Of a DNA stretch of 64,000 nucleotides, positions 43,489 through 52,856 are shown piece by piece. The stretch is taken from NCBI GenBank assembly GCA_913055685.1, contig CAJXKC010000002.1, forward strand, positions 744,001-808,000. Reading direction: 5' to 3'. The notes below the pieces were generated by a model. It had not been told where the DNA came from, did not search any database, and worked only from the letters and a program-made list of their open reading frames with translations. The position numbers and the translations under genes were made by a program. How positions within the stretch are numbered: position 1 is the first letter of the stretch; each line of letters opens with the position of its first letter. Source of the DNA: an uncultured Flavobacteriales bacterium. Its GTDB lineage: Bacteria > Bacteroidota > Bacteroidia > Flavobacteriales > Schleiferiaceae.

Positions 43489-45003
43489 CTACTTTACAAT
43501 TTTGATCCATAAATCGCCTTGGTATGCACCGTTTAATCCGCTCGACTTAGCTTGATCAGCTTCTTGGTAACTATTGAATTTCAATAAGTACACATAGTAG
43601 AAGTTATTGCTATTGTCTTGGAATACGCGGGCGTCTAAGCCTTGGCTATTCAATTTATTCATTAGACGGGTGGCGTTCGCCTGATTACCAAATACACCAG
43701 CGGTAACGTAGTACCCGGCAGAGCCTGGAGTTACGTTAGAGGCACGATTCGACTCAGGGTAAGAAGTTTGTCCACCACCAGTATTCTGATCGGCAGTATT
43801 ATTCTGCTGATTGTTATCGAATGGCCTTGGAGGCAATTGACGACCATTATTAGCATTCTGCTGATTGCTATTGTTCTGGTTATTGGTGTTCTGGTTGCCA
43901 CCATTCTGAGCCGCTTGCTGACGAAGATCTTCCAGTTCTTTCTGCATTTTCTTCTTCTCTTCTTCAAGCGCTTTCTTCATTTCGCCTTTGTAGCTATCCT
44001 TGAATTCCTTCAATTTCTCATCTACCGTTTCTTCAACTTCGTCTTTCTGACGACGTTGCATAAGTTTCAAGCGCTTGATTTCATTCTTCATACGCTCATT
44101 CTCCTTATTGCTACCAAAGCGATAGGTAAGCATGAACTCATGACTAGTACCAAAGCTAGAGCCATAAGTATTAGTAGAGAAGTCATAGGCATAACCCAAG
44201 GTTAACTCCTCAGTAAGGTTAACCCCAACATTGGCAGTAACCCCATAATCAGAACGATACATGGCACCGATATAACCGTACTCAGTCATACGATACAATA
44301 ATCCAGCATCAATCTGGAAGGGAACCGACTCGGCTGCGCGTACCATAATAATGGGACTTAAAACTTGCTTGTCGCCAGCAAATTTGAAGTCATATTGCAA
44401 AGTGGCCACGTAGTGACGAATCAAATTGTAATTGATATCGCTTGGATTACGAGCAAAGTTTACATTCTGACTTAATAGCTGTGGCGCCGCAAACCCTAAG
44501 GTAAACTCCTGGACTTTTAAGCTCAATCCTAGGTTTATATCAAAGGTTCCCCGGTTCGGGGCCACTACCGAATAGATATCACCTAAGTCACGGGCACGCA
44601 CGGCATTTTGATCAATGCTTTGATTCACGTAACCCGCGCCAATACCACCTGAAAAGCTGATATCGTCGCTGAGACGCACGTAATAGGCATAGTTACCGTA
44701 GGCCCCTAATCGGCTAAGGATATCGGTTTTATCGCTAAAACCATAAATACTCCAACCTACTTTCTGGTCATTTAATGAGCCATTTACCCCAATTGCGGAG
44801 GTTTCAGGTGAGCCCTGAATACCGCTCCACTGACGGCGATGCAACATGGTTGCTTCGGTTACTCCAGCACTTCCCGATAAAGCCGGATTATAAATATATG
44901 GAGTAAAGAAGTAATTACTATAGAGTGGAATTTGCTGGGCTTTTGCCACAGTTACCATTAGTCCAACTCCAATCAAAAAGGCTAATTTCTTCATCTTGTT
45001 CAT
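43489..45003 (-). CDS. PorP/SprF-family T9SS-type outer-membrane protein fused to a SPOR domain
   Basis: A 504-residue protein. Signal peptide at about 1-22, then the PorP/SprF barrel (QIPLYSNYFFTPYIYNPALSGS, RRQWSGIQGSPETSAIG, LGYAYDF), about 25-305. A charged coiled-coil (about 305-370), an Asn/Gln-rich linker (about 370-425) and a C-terminal SPOR domain (about 428-504, GYYVTAGVFGNQANATRLMNKL) follow. SPOR domains bind denuded peptidoglycan glycans, so this protein probably tethers the outer membrane to the cell wall. It follows the T9SS-signal protein by one base, the usual PorP/SprF arrangement next to gliding-type adhesin genes. Confidence 0.9.
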   Translation of the reverse strand: MNKMKKLAFLIGVGLMVTVAKAQQIPLYSNYFFTPYIYNPALSGSAGVTEATMLHRRQWSGIQGSPETSAIGVNGSLNDQKVGWSIYGFSDKTDILSRLGAYGNYAYYVRLSDDISFSGGIGAGYVNQSIDQNAVRARDLGDIYSVVAPNRGTFDINLGLSLKVQEFTLGFAAPQLLSQNVNFARNPSDINYNLIRHYVATLQYDFKFAGDKQVLSPIIMVRAAESVPFQIDAGLLYRMTEYGYIGAMYRSDYGVTANVGVNLTEELTLGYAYDFSTNTYGSSFGTSHEFMLTYRFGSNKENERMKNEIKRLKLMQRRQKDEVEETVDEKLKEFKDSYKGEMKKALEEEKKKMQKELEDLRQQAAQNGGNQNTNNQNNSNQQNANNGRQLPPRPFDNNQQNNTADQNTGGGQTSYPESNRASNVTPGSAGYYVTAGVFGNQANATRLMNKLNSQGLDARVFQDNSNNFYYVYLLKFNSYQEADQAKSSGLNGAYQGDLWIKIVK

Positions 45004-45004
45004 C

Positions 45005-47974
45005 TTATTGTTGGTTACGGATTATGGTGACTGCATTTCGCATGCGTATTTCTCCACCACAGTCTAATACATAGTAATAAGTTCCGTCCGGAAGTTCATT
45101 ACCACCATTATCTACCCCGGTCCATAGGCCGTTGAAATTATCATCGCTGTAGACCACCGATCCCCAACGGTTCATGATTTCAATGGAACAAGCGTCGCCA
45201 TCCAGCAATTCTCGAATATCCCAAACATCATTTAAGCCATCATTATTAGGCGTAAAGATGTTATAGGCCTTATTAATCAAATTGATCTGATCGGGGAAGG
45301 TCTTATTAATTATCAGCTGAAGTGAATCAATACCCACACAACCACGAGAGTTTGTTACTTCCACATAAATCCATACTGTATCCGAAAGCACACCGTCTTC
45401 TAAGACCTTACTCACTTGGATACTCTGACTTAAGAAGTCGCTAAACTCAATTGGCTTACTTGCCCACCAACGGTAATTGGTACCTCCAAAAGCGGTAAGG
45501 GTTGCGGTTTCTCCAGACTCAATTACTTGATCTGGACCGGCAGCAGCATTAACCACTAAAGGATAAACAATTACGGTATCTCTGGTAATACAACCATTAA
45601 CACCGGTTGCCTCCACTGGATAACTACCCGGAATATTGATGTAACGAGTAGCACCATTTACTTGACCACCTTGCCAAGTAACCTGGTTAAAGTTTCCTTG
45701 CGCAACGAATAGGATGCTGTCACCCGGACATAAACCTACTGAATCGCCAGGGAAGAAGTTTAAGCTCGGTGGTTCATAGAATACAACCATCACACTATCG
45801 GCACGGAAGTCACATAATTGGTTTCCAAAACGATTCACGTAGCTGGTACGTAATTGGAAATACAGGGTATCAAATCCGCTAATCGAATAGGTGGTATCCA
45901 AAACCAAACTCGGATTAGTATCGGTTTGAAGGATGGCCCAGTTATTTCCATTAGGGTTCCACTGATACCATTGATAGTCCCAAGGAAGCAGTCCTAACAT
46001 GGTATCGGTGGCCGTAACCAAAGCACTGTCGTATAGACAGAGATTTAAGCCAGTTAAACCACTATTAGTACCAGGGAATTGGACCTCAATTACTTGGGTT
46101 TCTGGCACCGTATCTACAAAACTGCGGAACACTCTCGATGTATCCGAACAGATTCCATCATCAATAGATACAAACCAACGGCCCGATTCTTTGATAACTA
46201 AAGTTTGATTGGTTTCACCCACCAAGGGGTATTTTACTCTTAATCCACTAATAGGATCAATAGAGTCGGTTAACCATTGGTAACTGTAATTATAGCCGAA
46301 ATTACTTAAGGTAGTAGGCGTACTTGGCGCCGATAAAATCGCTGAATCAGTTTCACAGAAGTTAACCGAGTCGAGGCCTAAGATGAAGGCATTGGGAGAG
46401 TTCACCACTGTTACGTCAAATTCTGGGAACCAACGTACCGCCACACTATCGGAGAAGAACACACAAGTTTCTATACCGGTAAAGGTGGTCCGGCGAGCAA
46501 TTCGTACCCTAAAATAACGCAATGCAGGTTTAGGGTTTTGGAAGTAAGGTTGTCCTGCGTCCGATAAACTGGTATCTACCACTAAGGTAGGCAGGGTATC
46601 AAAACTTAGGTTATTTAGCGGCTGACCAGAAACTGATTTCCAAGGATTTGCTCCCGCAGGAACGGTTGGATCATACCACTGCCAGCGGTAAGAAACGTCC
46701 TGTGGCCAACTCTGAGAAGGAATGGTAGTTAGTAATACCGAATCCTTCATACATATTTCGTTAAATACTGTGGGTCCGGCTAAACCGGGGAAAGGCACCC
46801 CAGCAATTACCGCATTCGGAACCGAGTCGATATTCACCCAAAACTTATTCACTTCGGGAGTAGTATCGGTACAATAGCCATCGTTAACTACTAGGCGATA
46901 ATGGTTCCAACCTCTAACTGAAGAGTTCTGGTTAATTTGTAAGATACGCTGGGTCGCGGTGGCAGTAGTTAAGGCGTACCAATCGCGCAGACCTGTAACC
47001 GGATTAAAGGAATCGGTTAGCCACTGATAGGTAAATGTTAGATTAGGCGGAGGAAGAGGCCCGTTTAATAAGGCTATATCCGACTCACATAATTCAATCG
47101 AATCACGCGGTGAATTATTACCGGCCACAGGATTATCTACCCGGTAGGCATTAGCATTAGCCGCATTTGCGGCGTCAAATGTTATTGTTGTAGGGGTGTT
47201 TATCGGCGTAACCAGCACGGTATCCGAGTAAATTGGACAATTACCATTATTGGTTAATCGAGCATAATAAGCACCCTGTCCGTAGCCTACTTTCAAAGAG
47301 TCTTTGGTTTCGCCTTGCAGCTGAAAAGCACCATTAAACCACTGAATAGCAGTACCATCAGTAGTAACTCGTATGTAGATCGAATCTCCAAAACAAACCC
47401 CTAAATCTACCGAGGTTGAATAGGGGTTATCTACAGTGTCAATTTTAACGCCATTACGGATAGTAGCAACCGAATCAATAAAACCAACCGTAGGAATACG
47501 GTTTATCTGACGGAAAGTGGTATCACTAAATCCGTCGATCGGAGTAATTGTTCCATTGCTATTGCGGTTGATTATGCGGAAGCCATAAATGCCAATAGGC
47601 GTATTACATGGCATTACTAAAGAAGCCCATTTTTTACCACTACTAAAGGTATCCGAAGGTAAGGTTACCGCTACCGGTGGATCATTCTTCTCCAACTTAG
47701 TTAGCTCCAGCAAAGTAGCAGAGCCCCAATTGAGAGCTGGACTAGTCGCTAATTGATATTCAAAACTGGAGTTAGAAGGAAAGTTGGCATTCGGCTTAAT
47801 CTCGTATTCAATCACAATGGTATCACACTGACAAGTAGCGTCCGCGAAATTGACATTGGTGGTACCATTTAGAATGTCAATTTTACCGGCCGAAACAATG
47901 TTTTGAGCCCAGAGTGAGGAAGAAAAGCTTATGCCTAAAAGGAAGACAAAATACTTTAACAGGTTCTTCTTCAT
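45005..47974 (-). CDS. Large secreted protein with T9SS type-B (gliding motility-associated) C-terminal domain
   Basis: A 989-residue protein from the ATG at 47974 (an upstream in-frame TTG at 47992 is less likely). Signal peptide ends LWAQ. The C-terminus (about 902-989) is the type-B sorting domain: NIFTPNNDGLNDVWDI, EIMNRWGSVVYSDDNFNGLWTG and LPDGTYYYVLDCGG. The body is a chain of Ig-like modules; two tandem blocks of about 200-250 residues are similar (near 295 and 539 onward), sharing a C(E)xD start, YQWLTDS, a second C-x-x-DS and a DSV ending. It should be exported by T9SS and act as a surface adhesin or structural protein. Confidence 0.9.
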   Translation of the reverse strand: MKKNLLKYFVFLLGISFSSSLWAQNIVSAGKIDILNGTTNVNFADATCQCDTIVIEYEIKPNANFPSNSSFEYQLATSPALNWGSATLLELTKLEKNDPPVAVTLPSDTFSSGKKWASLVMPCNTPIGIYGFRIINRNSNGTITPIDGFSDTTFRQINRIPTVGFIDSVATIRNGVKIDTVDNPYSTSVDLGVCFGDSIYIRVTTDGTAIQWFNGAFQLQGETKDSLKVGYGQGAYYARLTNNGNCPIYSDTVLVTPINTPTTITFDAANAANANAYRVDNPVAGNNSPRDSIELCESDIALLNGPLPPPNLTFTYQWLTDSFNPVTGLRDWYALTTATATQRILQINQNSSVRGWNHYRLVVNDGYCTDTTPEVNKFWVNIDSVPNAVIAGVPFPGLAGPTVFNEICMKDSVLLTTIPSQSWPQDVSYRWQWYDPTVPAGANPWKSVSGQPLNNLSFDTLPTLVVDTSLSDAGQPYFQNPKPALRYFRVRIARRTTFTGIETCVFFSDSVAVRWFPEFDVTVVNSPNAFILGLDSVNFCETDSAILSAPSTPTTLSNFGYNYSYQWLTDSIDPISGLRVKYPLVGETNQTLVIKESGRWFVSIDDGICSDTSRVFRSFVDTVPETQVIEVQFPGTNSGLTGLNLCLYDSALVTATDTMLGLLPWDYQWYQWNPNGNNWAILQTDTNPSLVLDTTYSISGFDTLYFQLRTSYVNRFGNQLCDFRADSVMVVFYEPPSLNFFPGDSVGLCPGDSILFVAQGNFNQVTWQGGQVNGATRYINIPGSYPVEATGVNGCITRDTVIVYPLVVNAAAGPDQVIESGETATLTAFGGTNYRWWASKPIEFSDFLSQSIQVSKVLEDGVLSDTVWIYVEVTNSRGCVGIDSLQLIINKTFPDQINLINKAYNIFTPNNDGLNDVWDIRELLDGDACSIEIMNRWGSVVYSDDNFNGLWTGVDNGGNELPDGTYYYVLDCGGEIRMRNAVTIIRNQQ

Positions 47975-48022
47975 AATAGTTGTTGTTTGCAAAATGTTGG
48001 CAATTTAACTTAATCGCTCCTA

Positions 48023-48030
48023 CAAATGTA
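48023..48030 (-). promoter_or_regulatory. -7 promoter element of the T9SS-type pair
   Basis: TACATTTG on the minus strand, 48 bases before the ATG at 47974. The bases TACAAATGTA around it are themselves a palindrome. Confidence 0.5.
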
Positions 48031-48121
48031 GGTCAATTAGTAGCAAATCCCTGTAAATTAGTAACCGCTTTATCCACGATATACAAGGAATTGACAGTAT
48101 TACGAATAAAATATTATAAAG

Positions 48122-48487
48122 GTGGGGTTTCTAAAACAAAGGCTTAGAGCATTTTACTTTGCAATAGAGGGAATAAAAACCTTCTTCCGGGAGAGTCCGC
48201 ACGCTAAAATTCATGGACTAGCCGCCCTTCTCGTCATCGCCTTAGGAGCTTACTTGGAGTGCACAATTCATGAGTGGCTTGCCCTTATTGTCTCTATAGC
48301 TTTGGTTCTTGGGATGGAAGCCCTGAATTCGGCTATCGAATATACGGTTGACCTAATTAGTCCGGAACAACATCCTTTAGCTAAAAAAGCCAAAGACGTT
48401 GCCGCGGCAGCCGTGCTTATTTGTGCGTTATTTGCCTTGGTAATTGGAATTATAATCTTTGTCCCAAAAATTATTCATGCATTCTGA
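48122..48487 (+). CDS. dgkA: Diacylglycerol kinase family protein (DgkA; lipid or undecaprenol kinase)
   Basis: A 121-residue inner-membrane enzyme with three helices. The catalytic motif EALNSAIEYTVDLI carries the conserved Glu and Asn; AKIHGLAALLVIALG is helix 1. Gram-positive homologues phosphorylate undecaprenol and E. coli DgkA diacylglycerol, so the substrate is open. The start is GTG at 48122. It overlaps the GAF gene by 11 bases. Confidence 0.87.
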   Translation: MGFLKQRLRAFYFAIEGIKTFFRESPHAKIHGLAALLVIALGAYLECTIHEWLALIVSIALVLGMEALNSAIEYTVDLISPEQHPLAKKAKDVAAAAVLICALFALVIGIIIFVPKIIHAF

Positions 48488-48962
48488 GGTTTTAAACTCC
48501 ATCAAACAAAGTCTCCAGCAGGAGCTTAGTGTTAAAGAAGCTTTGTATCGCATTTGCAGTATCATAGAGATACAGCTCGACAAATACAATTGGGTAGGCT
48601 TTTACTTTATGAATCATCAAAGTAGAAAGCTGCATCTAGGTCCTTATATAGGTGCACCCACCGACCACACTATTATTGATTTCGGAAAAGGTATTTGCGG
48701 ACAAGTAGCAGAAAGTGGTGAAAGCTTTTTAGTAGATGATGTAAATGCCCAAAGCAATTACATCGCCTGTAGCATCGATGTGAAATCTGAGATTGTAGTT
48801 CCCATGTATTATAAAGATCAGTTAATTGGTCAGATTGATATTGACAGTAATACCATTGCCGCATTCGATCACCGTGATGATGCCTTTCTTAAGGAGGTAA
48901 ACCGATTAATTGTTGACCGTTACCAAGAGGAACTAATTGAATACCTCGAGGAACTCATTTAA
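48477..48962 (+). CDS. GAF-domain protein resembling free methionine-R-sulfoxide reductase
   Basis: A 161-residue single GAF domain. NWVGFYFM, LGPYIG, FGKGICGQ, SNYIACS and SEIVVPMYYKDQLIGQIDIDS follow the fRMsr (YebR) pattern. Two of the three fRMsr cysteines are present (in GICG and YIACS), but the resolving Cys expected shortly after LGPYIG is missing (APTDH instead), so the reductase activity is uncertain; other GAF functions are possible. An earlier in-frame TTG at 48459 exists, but the ATG at 48477 is preferred. It overlaps dgkA and its stop adjoins the convergent permease stop. Confidence 0.7.
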   Translation: MHSEVLNSIKQSLQQELSVKEALYRICSIIEIQLDKYNWVGFYFMNHQSRKLHLGPYIGAPTDHTIIDFGKGICGQVAESGESFLVDDVNAQSNYIACSIDVKSEIVVPMYYKDQLIGQIDIDSNTIAAFDHRDDAFLKEVNRLIVDRYQEELIEYLEELI

Positions 48963-50219
48963 TTATTGACCGGTACGAATTGCGTCTACCGGATTGAGTC
49001 GGGAGGCGCTAAGAGCTGGGATAAAGCCTGATACCAAGCCAATTACCACTGAAATCCCCATTCCTTGGATTAGATTCTTACTGCTTAGTTGAATTTGGAA
49101 ACTCATGTCTTCCATAAAGAAGGGTAAGGCAAGCTGACCCAAGTAAACCATAAATATCCCGAGTCCGCCCCCGATTACACAAAGGATAACCGATTCCAGC
49201 AAGAACTGCATCAAGATAAAAATGCGCTTGGCGCCTAAACTCATTTGTATTCCAATTTGGTTGGTGCGCTCCTTTACGCTCACGAACATAATATTAGCGA
49301 TTCCAAAACCACCGACCAGTACCGAAAAGCCACCGATAACCAATCCCGCTAGACCAATCACTGAAAAAAGTTGATCGAGATTATTGGAAATCATCGATAT
49401 TTCATTGAGGGCAAAGTCATTGTCTGCCTTAGGCTTTAAGCGCCGAATCGAGCGCATGGTACCTATTATTTCATCGCGTAATTCCGACATCTCCACTCCT
49501 TCTTTAGCAGAAATCATAATGGTAGACCCATTCTGATTTTTAAGACTCATCAGGTTACCTACATATTGGATAGGAACAAAAATGCTCCCATCAAAATCAT
49601 TTCCAATAAGGCTTTTACCCTGTTTGGCCACCACGCCAATAACCTTGAGCTTTCGGCCCAAAACACTAAAGGTGCGACCCACTGGATTGACCCCAGGAAA
49701 AAGCCCCTGGGCAACATCATAACCTAAAATGGCAATTGGAGAACCTTTGCGTGATTCTAATTCCGAGAAATAACGACCCTCTTCAATTTCAAAATTCCAG
49801 ATATAGTTATAGGCGTGGGAAACGCACATCACATTTACCCCTTCTACGCTGTTAAGCCCATATTTTAAAGTTTGTTGAACCCCAAAGAGATAAGCGACAT
49901 GCTCCGCATTATTCATGCGGCTGGCCAGTTTCTCCATTTCATAATAATTAGGCTCTGGCCTTTGAAAATAGTGCCACCATTTGTATTCACCGCCGCCTCC
50001 ACCCCAAGGCCACTTCTGAATGTATACCACATTGGAACCAAGGTTCTGAACGCTAGAACGTATCGAACGTTCCAAAGAGTCTACCATCGTGAAAACGGCT
50101 ACAATGGTTAAAATGCCAATGGTTACTCCCAACAAAGAAAGGAAGGTGCGTAAACGATTTACCCTAAGCGCGTGTAGAGCAAAATTGAGACTTTCTTTTA
50201 AGATCCGAAGGTATAGCAT
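48963..50219 (-). CDS. MacB-like ABC transporter permease
   Basis: A 418-residue permease with one N-terminal helix (about 23-45), a periplasmic MacB-type domain and three C-terminal helices (about 290-315, 333-360 and 377-405). LRTFLSLLGVTIGILTIVAVF near the start and KERTNQIGIQMSLGAKRIFILMQFLLESVILC before the last helices are characteristic. The conventional C-terminus is RLNPVDAIRTGQ. No ATPase or membrane-fusion gene is adjacent. Its promoter is at 50231-50238. Confidence 0.87.
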   Translation of the reverse strand: MLYLRILKESLNFALHALRVNRLRTFLSLLGVTIGILTIVAVFTMVDSLERSIRSSVQNLGSNVVYIQKWPWGGGGGEYKWWHYFQRPEPNYYEMEKLASRMNNAEHVAYLFGVQQTLKYGLNSVEGVNVMCVSHAYNYIWNFEIEEGRYFSELESRKGSPIAILGYDVAQGLFPGVNPVGRTFSVLGRKLKVIGVVAKQGKSLIGNDFDGSIFVPIQYVGNLMSLKNQNGSTIMISAKEGVEMSELRDEIIGTMRSIRRLKPKADNDFALNEISMISNNLDQLFSVIGLAGLVIGGFSVLVGGFGIANIMFVSVKERTNQIGIQMSLGAKRIFILMQFLLESVILCVIGGGLGIFMVYLGQLALPFFMEDMSFQIQLSSKNLIQGMGISVVIGLVSGFIPALSASRLNPVDAIRTGQ

Positions 50220-50230
50220 ATGCGGTTGCT

Positions 50231-50238
50231 CAAATGTA
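50231..50238 (-). promoter_or_regulatory. -7 promoter element of the MacB-like permease
   Basis: TACATTTG on the minus strand, 11 bases before the ATG at 50219. Confidence 0.55.
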
Positions 50239-50281
50239 CGAGATAATTGAATTCTGGATTCAAAAGCACCTAAAAAAGCCC

Positions 50282-50289
50282 TAATTTTG
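50282..50289 (+). promoter_or_regulatory. -7 promoter element of the purH-mreBCD-mrdA-rodA operon
   Basis: TAATTTTG, 20 bases before the purH ATG at 50310. It is the only strong match ahead of the six genes. Confidence 0.55.
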
Positions 50290-50309
50290 CCCCTCTAAAA
50301 AATCATAGG

Positions 50310-51818
50310 ATGTCCCATAATTCAGAAGCGCCTAGAGCCTTAATTTCAGTATTTTACAAAGATCACTTAAACGAGCTAGCTAAGGCACTGGTTGCCAAAG
50401 GTTACCAATTACTTTCTACCGGCGGTACTCGCCAATTTTTGGAGGATCATGGTCACCAAGTAGAGGCTGTCGAAGACCTTACTGGTTATCCTTCTATTTT
50501 AGGTGGTAGAGTAAAAACTTTACACCCCAAGGTTTTTGGTGGAATTTTAGGACGTCGTTCATTGAGCTCTGATCAGACTGAAATGCAAGAATTTGGTCTA
50601 CCAAATATTGACGTTGTAGTCGTAGATCTATATCCTTTTGAGGAAACCCTAGCTTCTGGTGCCGAGCACCAAGACATCATTGAAAAGATTGATATCGGCG
50701 GTATATCTTTGATTCGTGCGGCAGCTAAAAATTACCAGGATTGCTGGATTATCCCCAGTCGTGACTTATACCAAGATGCCATAGAAGTTTTAGAGAAGGG
50801 AGAGCAGAATATCGAAACGCGTAAGCGCTATGCTGCCGAGGCTTTCCGGATTTCTTCGCAATACGATACCCATATCCAAGCTTACCTAAGTGGTGATTAC
50901 CAAAACCTTATTCTAGGCAAGGCCAATGGCCTACGCTACGGAGAAAACCCACATCAAAAAGGTACCTTCTACGGTAAGATGGAAGAGGTTTTTGAGCAAT
51001 TGCATGGAAAAGCTCTTTCCTACAATAATTTGCTTGACGCTGATGCGGCAGTAAACTTATTGGATGAGTTTGAAGACTGTACCGTAGCGGTATTAAAACA
51101 CAATAATGCCTGTGGTATTGCTAGTCGCCCATCAGTATTAGAAGCTTGGCAAGATGCATTAGCTGGCGATCCTGTTTCGGCCTTCGGAGGAGTATTGATC
51201 TCTAATCGCGAAATTGATGCAGCAACCGCTGAGGAAATGCATAAAATCTTCTTCGAGATTGTAATCGCCCCCTCTTACAGCGCAGAAGCCCTTGAAATAC
51301 TAAAGCAGAAGAAAAACCGCATCATTTTGATTTTGAAGGATTTCGACCGCCCAAAAATGCAATACCGCACCCTTCTTAACGGAATCTTAGCGCAAGAAAA
51401 AGACCATCACACCGATAGTAGAGCAGATTTAAAGAACGTTACCAAGGCCCAAGCATCTGAGCAAGAAATTGAAGATTTACTTTTTGCTTCCAAAATTTGT
51501 AAGCATACCAAATCAAATACTATTATCTTAGCGAAGAACAAGCAATTGATCGCGGGGGGTACCGGTCAGACTTCTAGAGTAGACGCCTTAAGACAAGCAA
51601 TTGTTAAAGCTAAAGCCTTTAAATTTGACCTCCAAGGAGCCGTAATGGCCTCCGACGCTTTCTTCCCATTCCCTGACTGTGTTGAAATTGCCAATGAAGA
51701 AGGAATTAAAGCTGTGATCCAGCCTGGTGGCTCTATCAAGGATCAATTGTCGATTGACTTTTGTGATGAGCACCAAATGAAAATGGTATTCACAGGAGTA
51801 AGACATTTTAAACATTAA
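50310..51818 (+). CDS. purH: Bifunctional phosphoribosylaminoimidazolecarboxamide formyltransferase / IMP cyclohydrolase
   Basis: A 502-residue enzyme for the last two steps of IMP synthesis. Residues 1-200 are the IMP cyclohydrolase (MGS-like) domain, with RALISVFYKDHLNELAKAL, LLSTGGTRQFLED and GGRVKTLHPKVFGGIL; the rest is the AICAR transformylase with LRYGENPHQKG, LKHNNACGIA, DPVSAFGGVL and CKHTKSNTIILAK. Complete. It starts the operon; mreB follows six bases later. The formyl donor is supplied by folate enzymes such as FolD. Confidence 0.97.
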   Translation: MSHNSEAPRALISVFYKDHLNELAKALVAKGYQLLSTGGTRQFLEDHGHQVEAVEDLTGYPSILGGRVKTLHPKVFGGILGRRSLSSDQTEMQEFGLPNIDVVVVDLYPFEETLASGAEHQDIIEKIDIGGISLIRAAAKNYQDCWIIPSRDLYQDAIEVLEKGEQNIETRKRYAAEAFRISSQYDTHIQAYLSGDYQNLILGKANGLRYGENPHQKGTFYGKMEEVFEQLHGKALSYNNLLDADAAVNLLDEFEDCTVAVLKHNNACGIASRPSVLEAWQDALAGDPVSAFGGVLISNREIDAATAEEMHKIFFEIVIAPSYSAEALEILKQKKNRIILILKDFDRPKMQYRTLLNGILAQEKDHHTDSRADLKNVTKAQASEQEIEDLLFASKICKHTKSNTIILAKNKQLIAGGTGQTSRVDALRQAIVKAKAFKFDLQGAVMASDAFFPFPDCVEIANEEGIKAVIQPGGSIKDQLSIDFCDEHQMKMVFTGVRHFKH

Positions 51819-51824
51819 GACAAA

Positions 51825-52850
51825 TTGGGACTTTTTGATTTTTTACGGGAGGACATTGCAATTGACCTAGGAACGGCTAACACCCTAATCATTCACAATG
51901 ATAAAGTGGTAGTAGATGCGCCTTCAATTGTAGCAAAAGACCGTGCCAGCGGAAAGATTATTGCCGTGGGGCAAACCGCTCGCCAAATGCATGGTAAAAC
52001 GCATGAAAACATTAAAACCATTCGTCCTTTAAAGGACGGAGTTATAGCCGACTTCGAGGCCTCTGAAGCCATGATTCGCGAAATGATAAAAAGCATTCCG
52101 GCCTTGCAGAAACGCTTGGTCCCTCCTGCTCTACGGATGGTTATTTGTATTCCCTCTGGAATTACTGAAGTAGAAAAAAGAGCGGTTAAAGATTCTGCTC
52201 AGCATGCAGGCGCACGCGAGGTGTACCTTATCCACGAACCCATGGCCGCTGCTATTGGTACGGGAGTAGATGTGCAAGAGCCCAAAGGAAATATGATTAT
52301 TGATATCGGTGGAGGTACTACCGAGATTGCAGTTTTAGCTTTAGGGGGTATTGTCGCCGACAAAAGCATAAAAGTTGCTGGTGATGTATTCACCAATGAT
52401 ATTGCCTATTACATGCGAACCCAACACAATCTTTTTGTGGGTGAGCGCACTGCCGAGGAAATCAAAATTCAAATTGGATCTGCTTTAGATGATTTGGAGA
52501 ATCCACCTGAAGAGATGCCCGTACAGGGTCGTGACCTATTAACCGGAAAGCCAAAGCAATTAATAATTACCTACAAGGAGATCGCTAAGGCCCTCGATAA
52601 GTCCATTATACGTATTGAGGACGCTATCATGGAAGCACTTTCCATGACGCCACCAGAATTAGCCGCGGATATATACAATAGTGGTATTTACCTTGCTGGT
52701 GGTGGTTCGATGTTAAGAGGATTAGATAAACGGATTAGCATGAAAACTGATTTACCAGTTTACGTAGCCGAAGATCCTTTAAGAGCCGTAGTACGTGGTA
52801 CTGGTATTGCGCTCAAAAACATTGGTAAGTATAACTTCCTGATGACCTAA
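51825..52850 (+). CDS. mreB: Rod-shape-determining protein MreB
   Basis: A 341-residue actin homologue that organises lateral wall synthesis. IAIDLGTANTLI (phosphate loop 1), NMIIDIGGGTTEIAVLALGG, GERTAEEIKIQIGSA and YLAGGGSMLRGLD match MreB closely. The start codon is TTG at 51825, since the conserved GLFDFLREDIAIDLG begins there and no ATG precedes it. It sits in the mre operon behind purH. Confidence 0.97.
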   Translation: MGLFDFLREDIAIDLGTANTLIIHNDKVVVDAPSIVAKDRASGKIIAVGQTARQMHGKTHENIKTIRPLKDGVIADFEASEAMIREMIKSIPALQKRLVPPALRMVICIPSGITEVEKRAVKDSAQHAGAREVYLIHEPMAAAIGTGVDVQEPKGNMIIDIGGGTTEIAVLALGGIVADKSIKVAGDVFTNDIAYYMRTQHNLFVGERTAEEIKIQIGSALDDLENPPEEMPVQGRDLLTGKPKQLIITYKEIAKALDKSIIRIEDAIMEALSMTPPELAADIYNSGIYLAGGGSMLRGLDKRISMKTDLPVYVAEDPLRAVVRGTGIALKNIGKYNFLMT

Positions 52851-52856
52851 TTTAAT

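Noticed and set aside
43768-44205. Open frame of 145 codons on the plus strand opposite the PorP/SprF-SPOR gene
   Set aside because: It mirrors the charged coiled-coil and Asn/Gln-rich codons of the real gene, has a low-complexity hydrophobic translation, and no promoter or start context.
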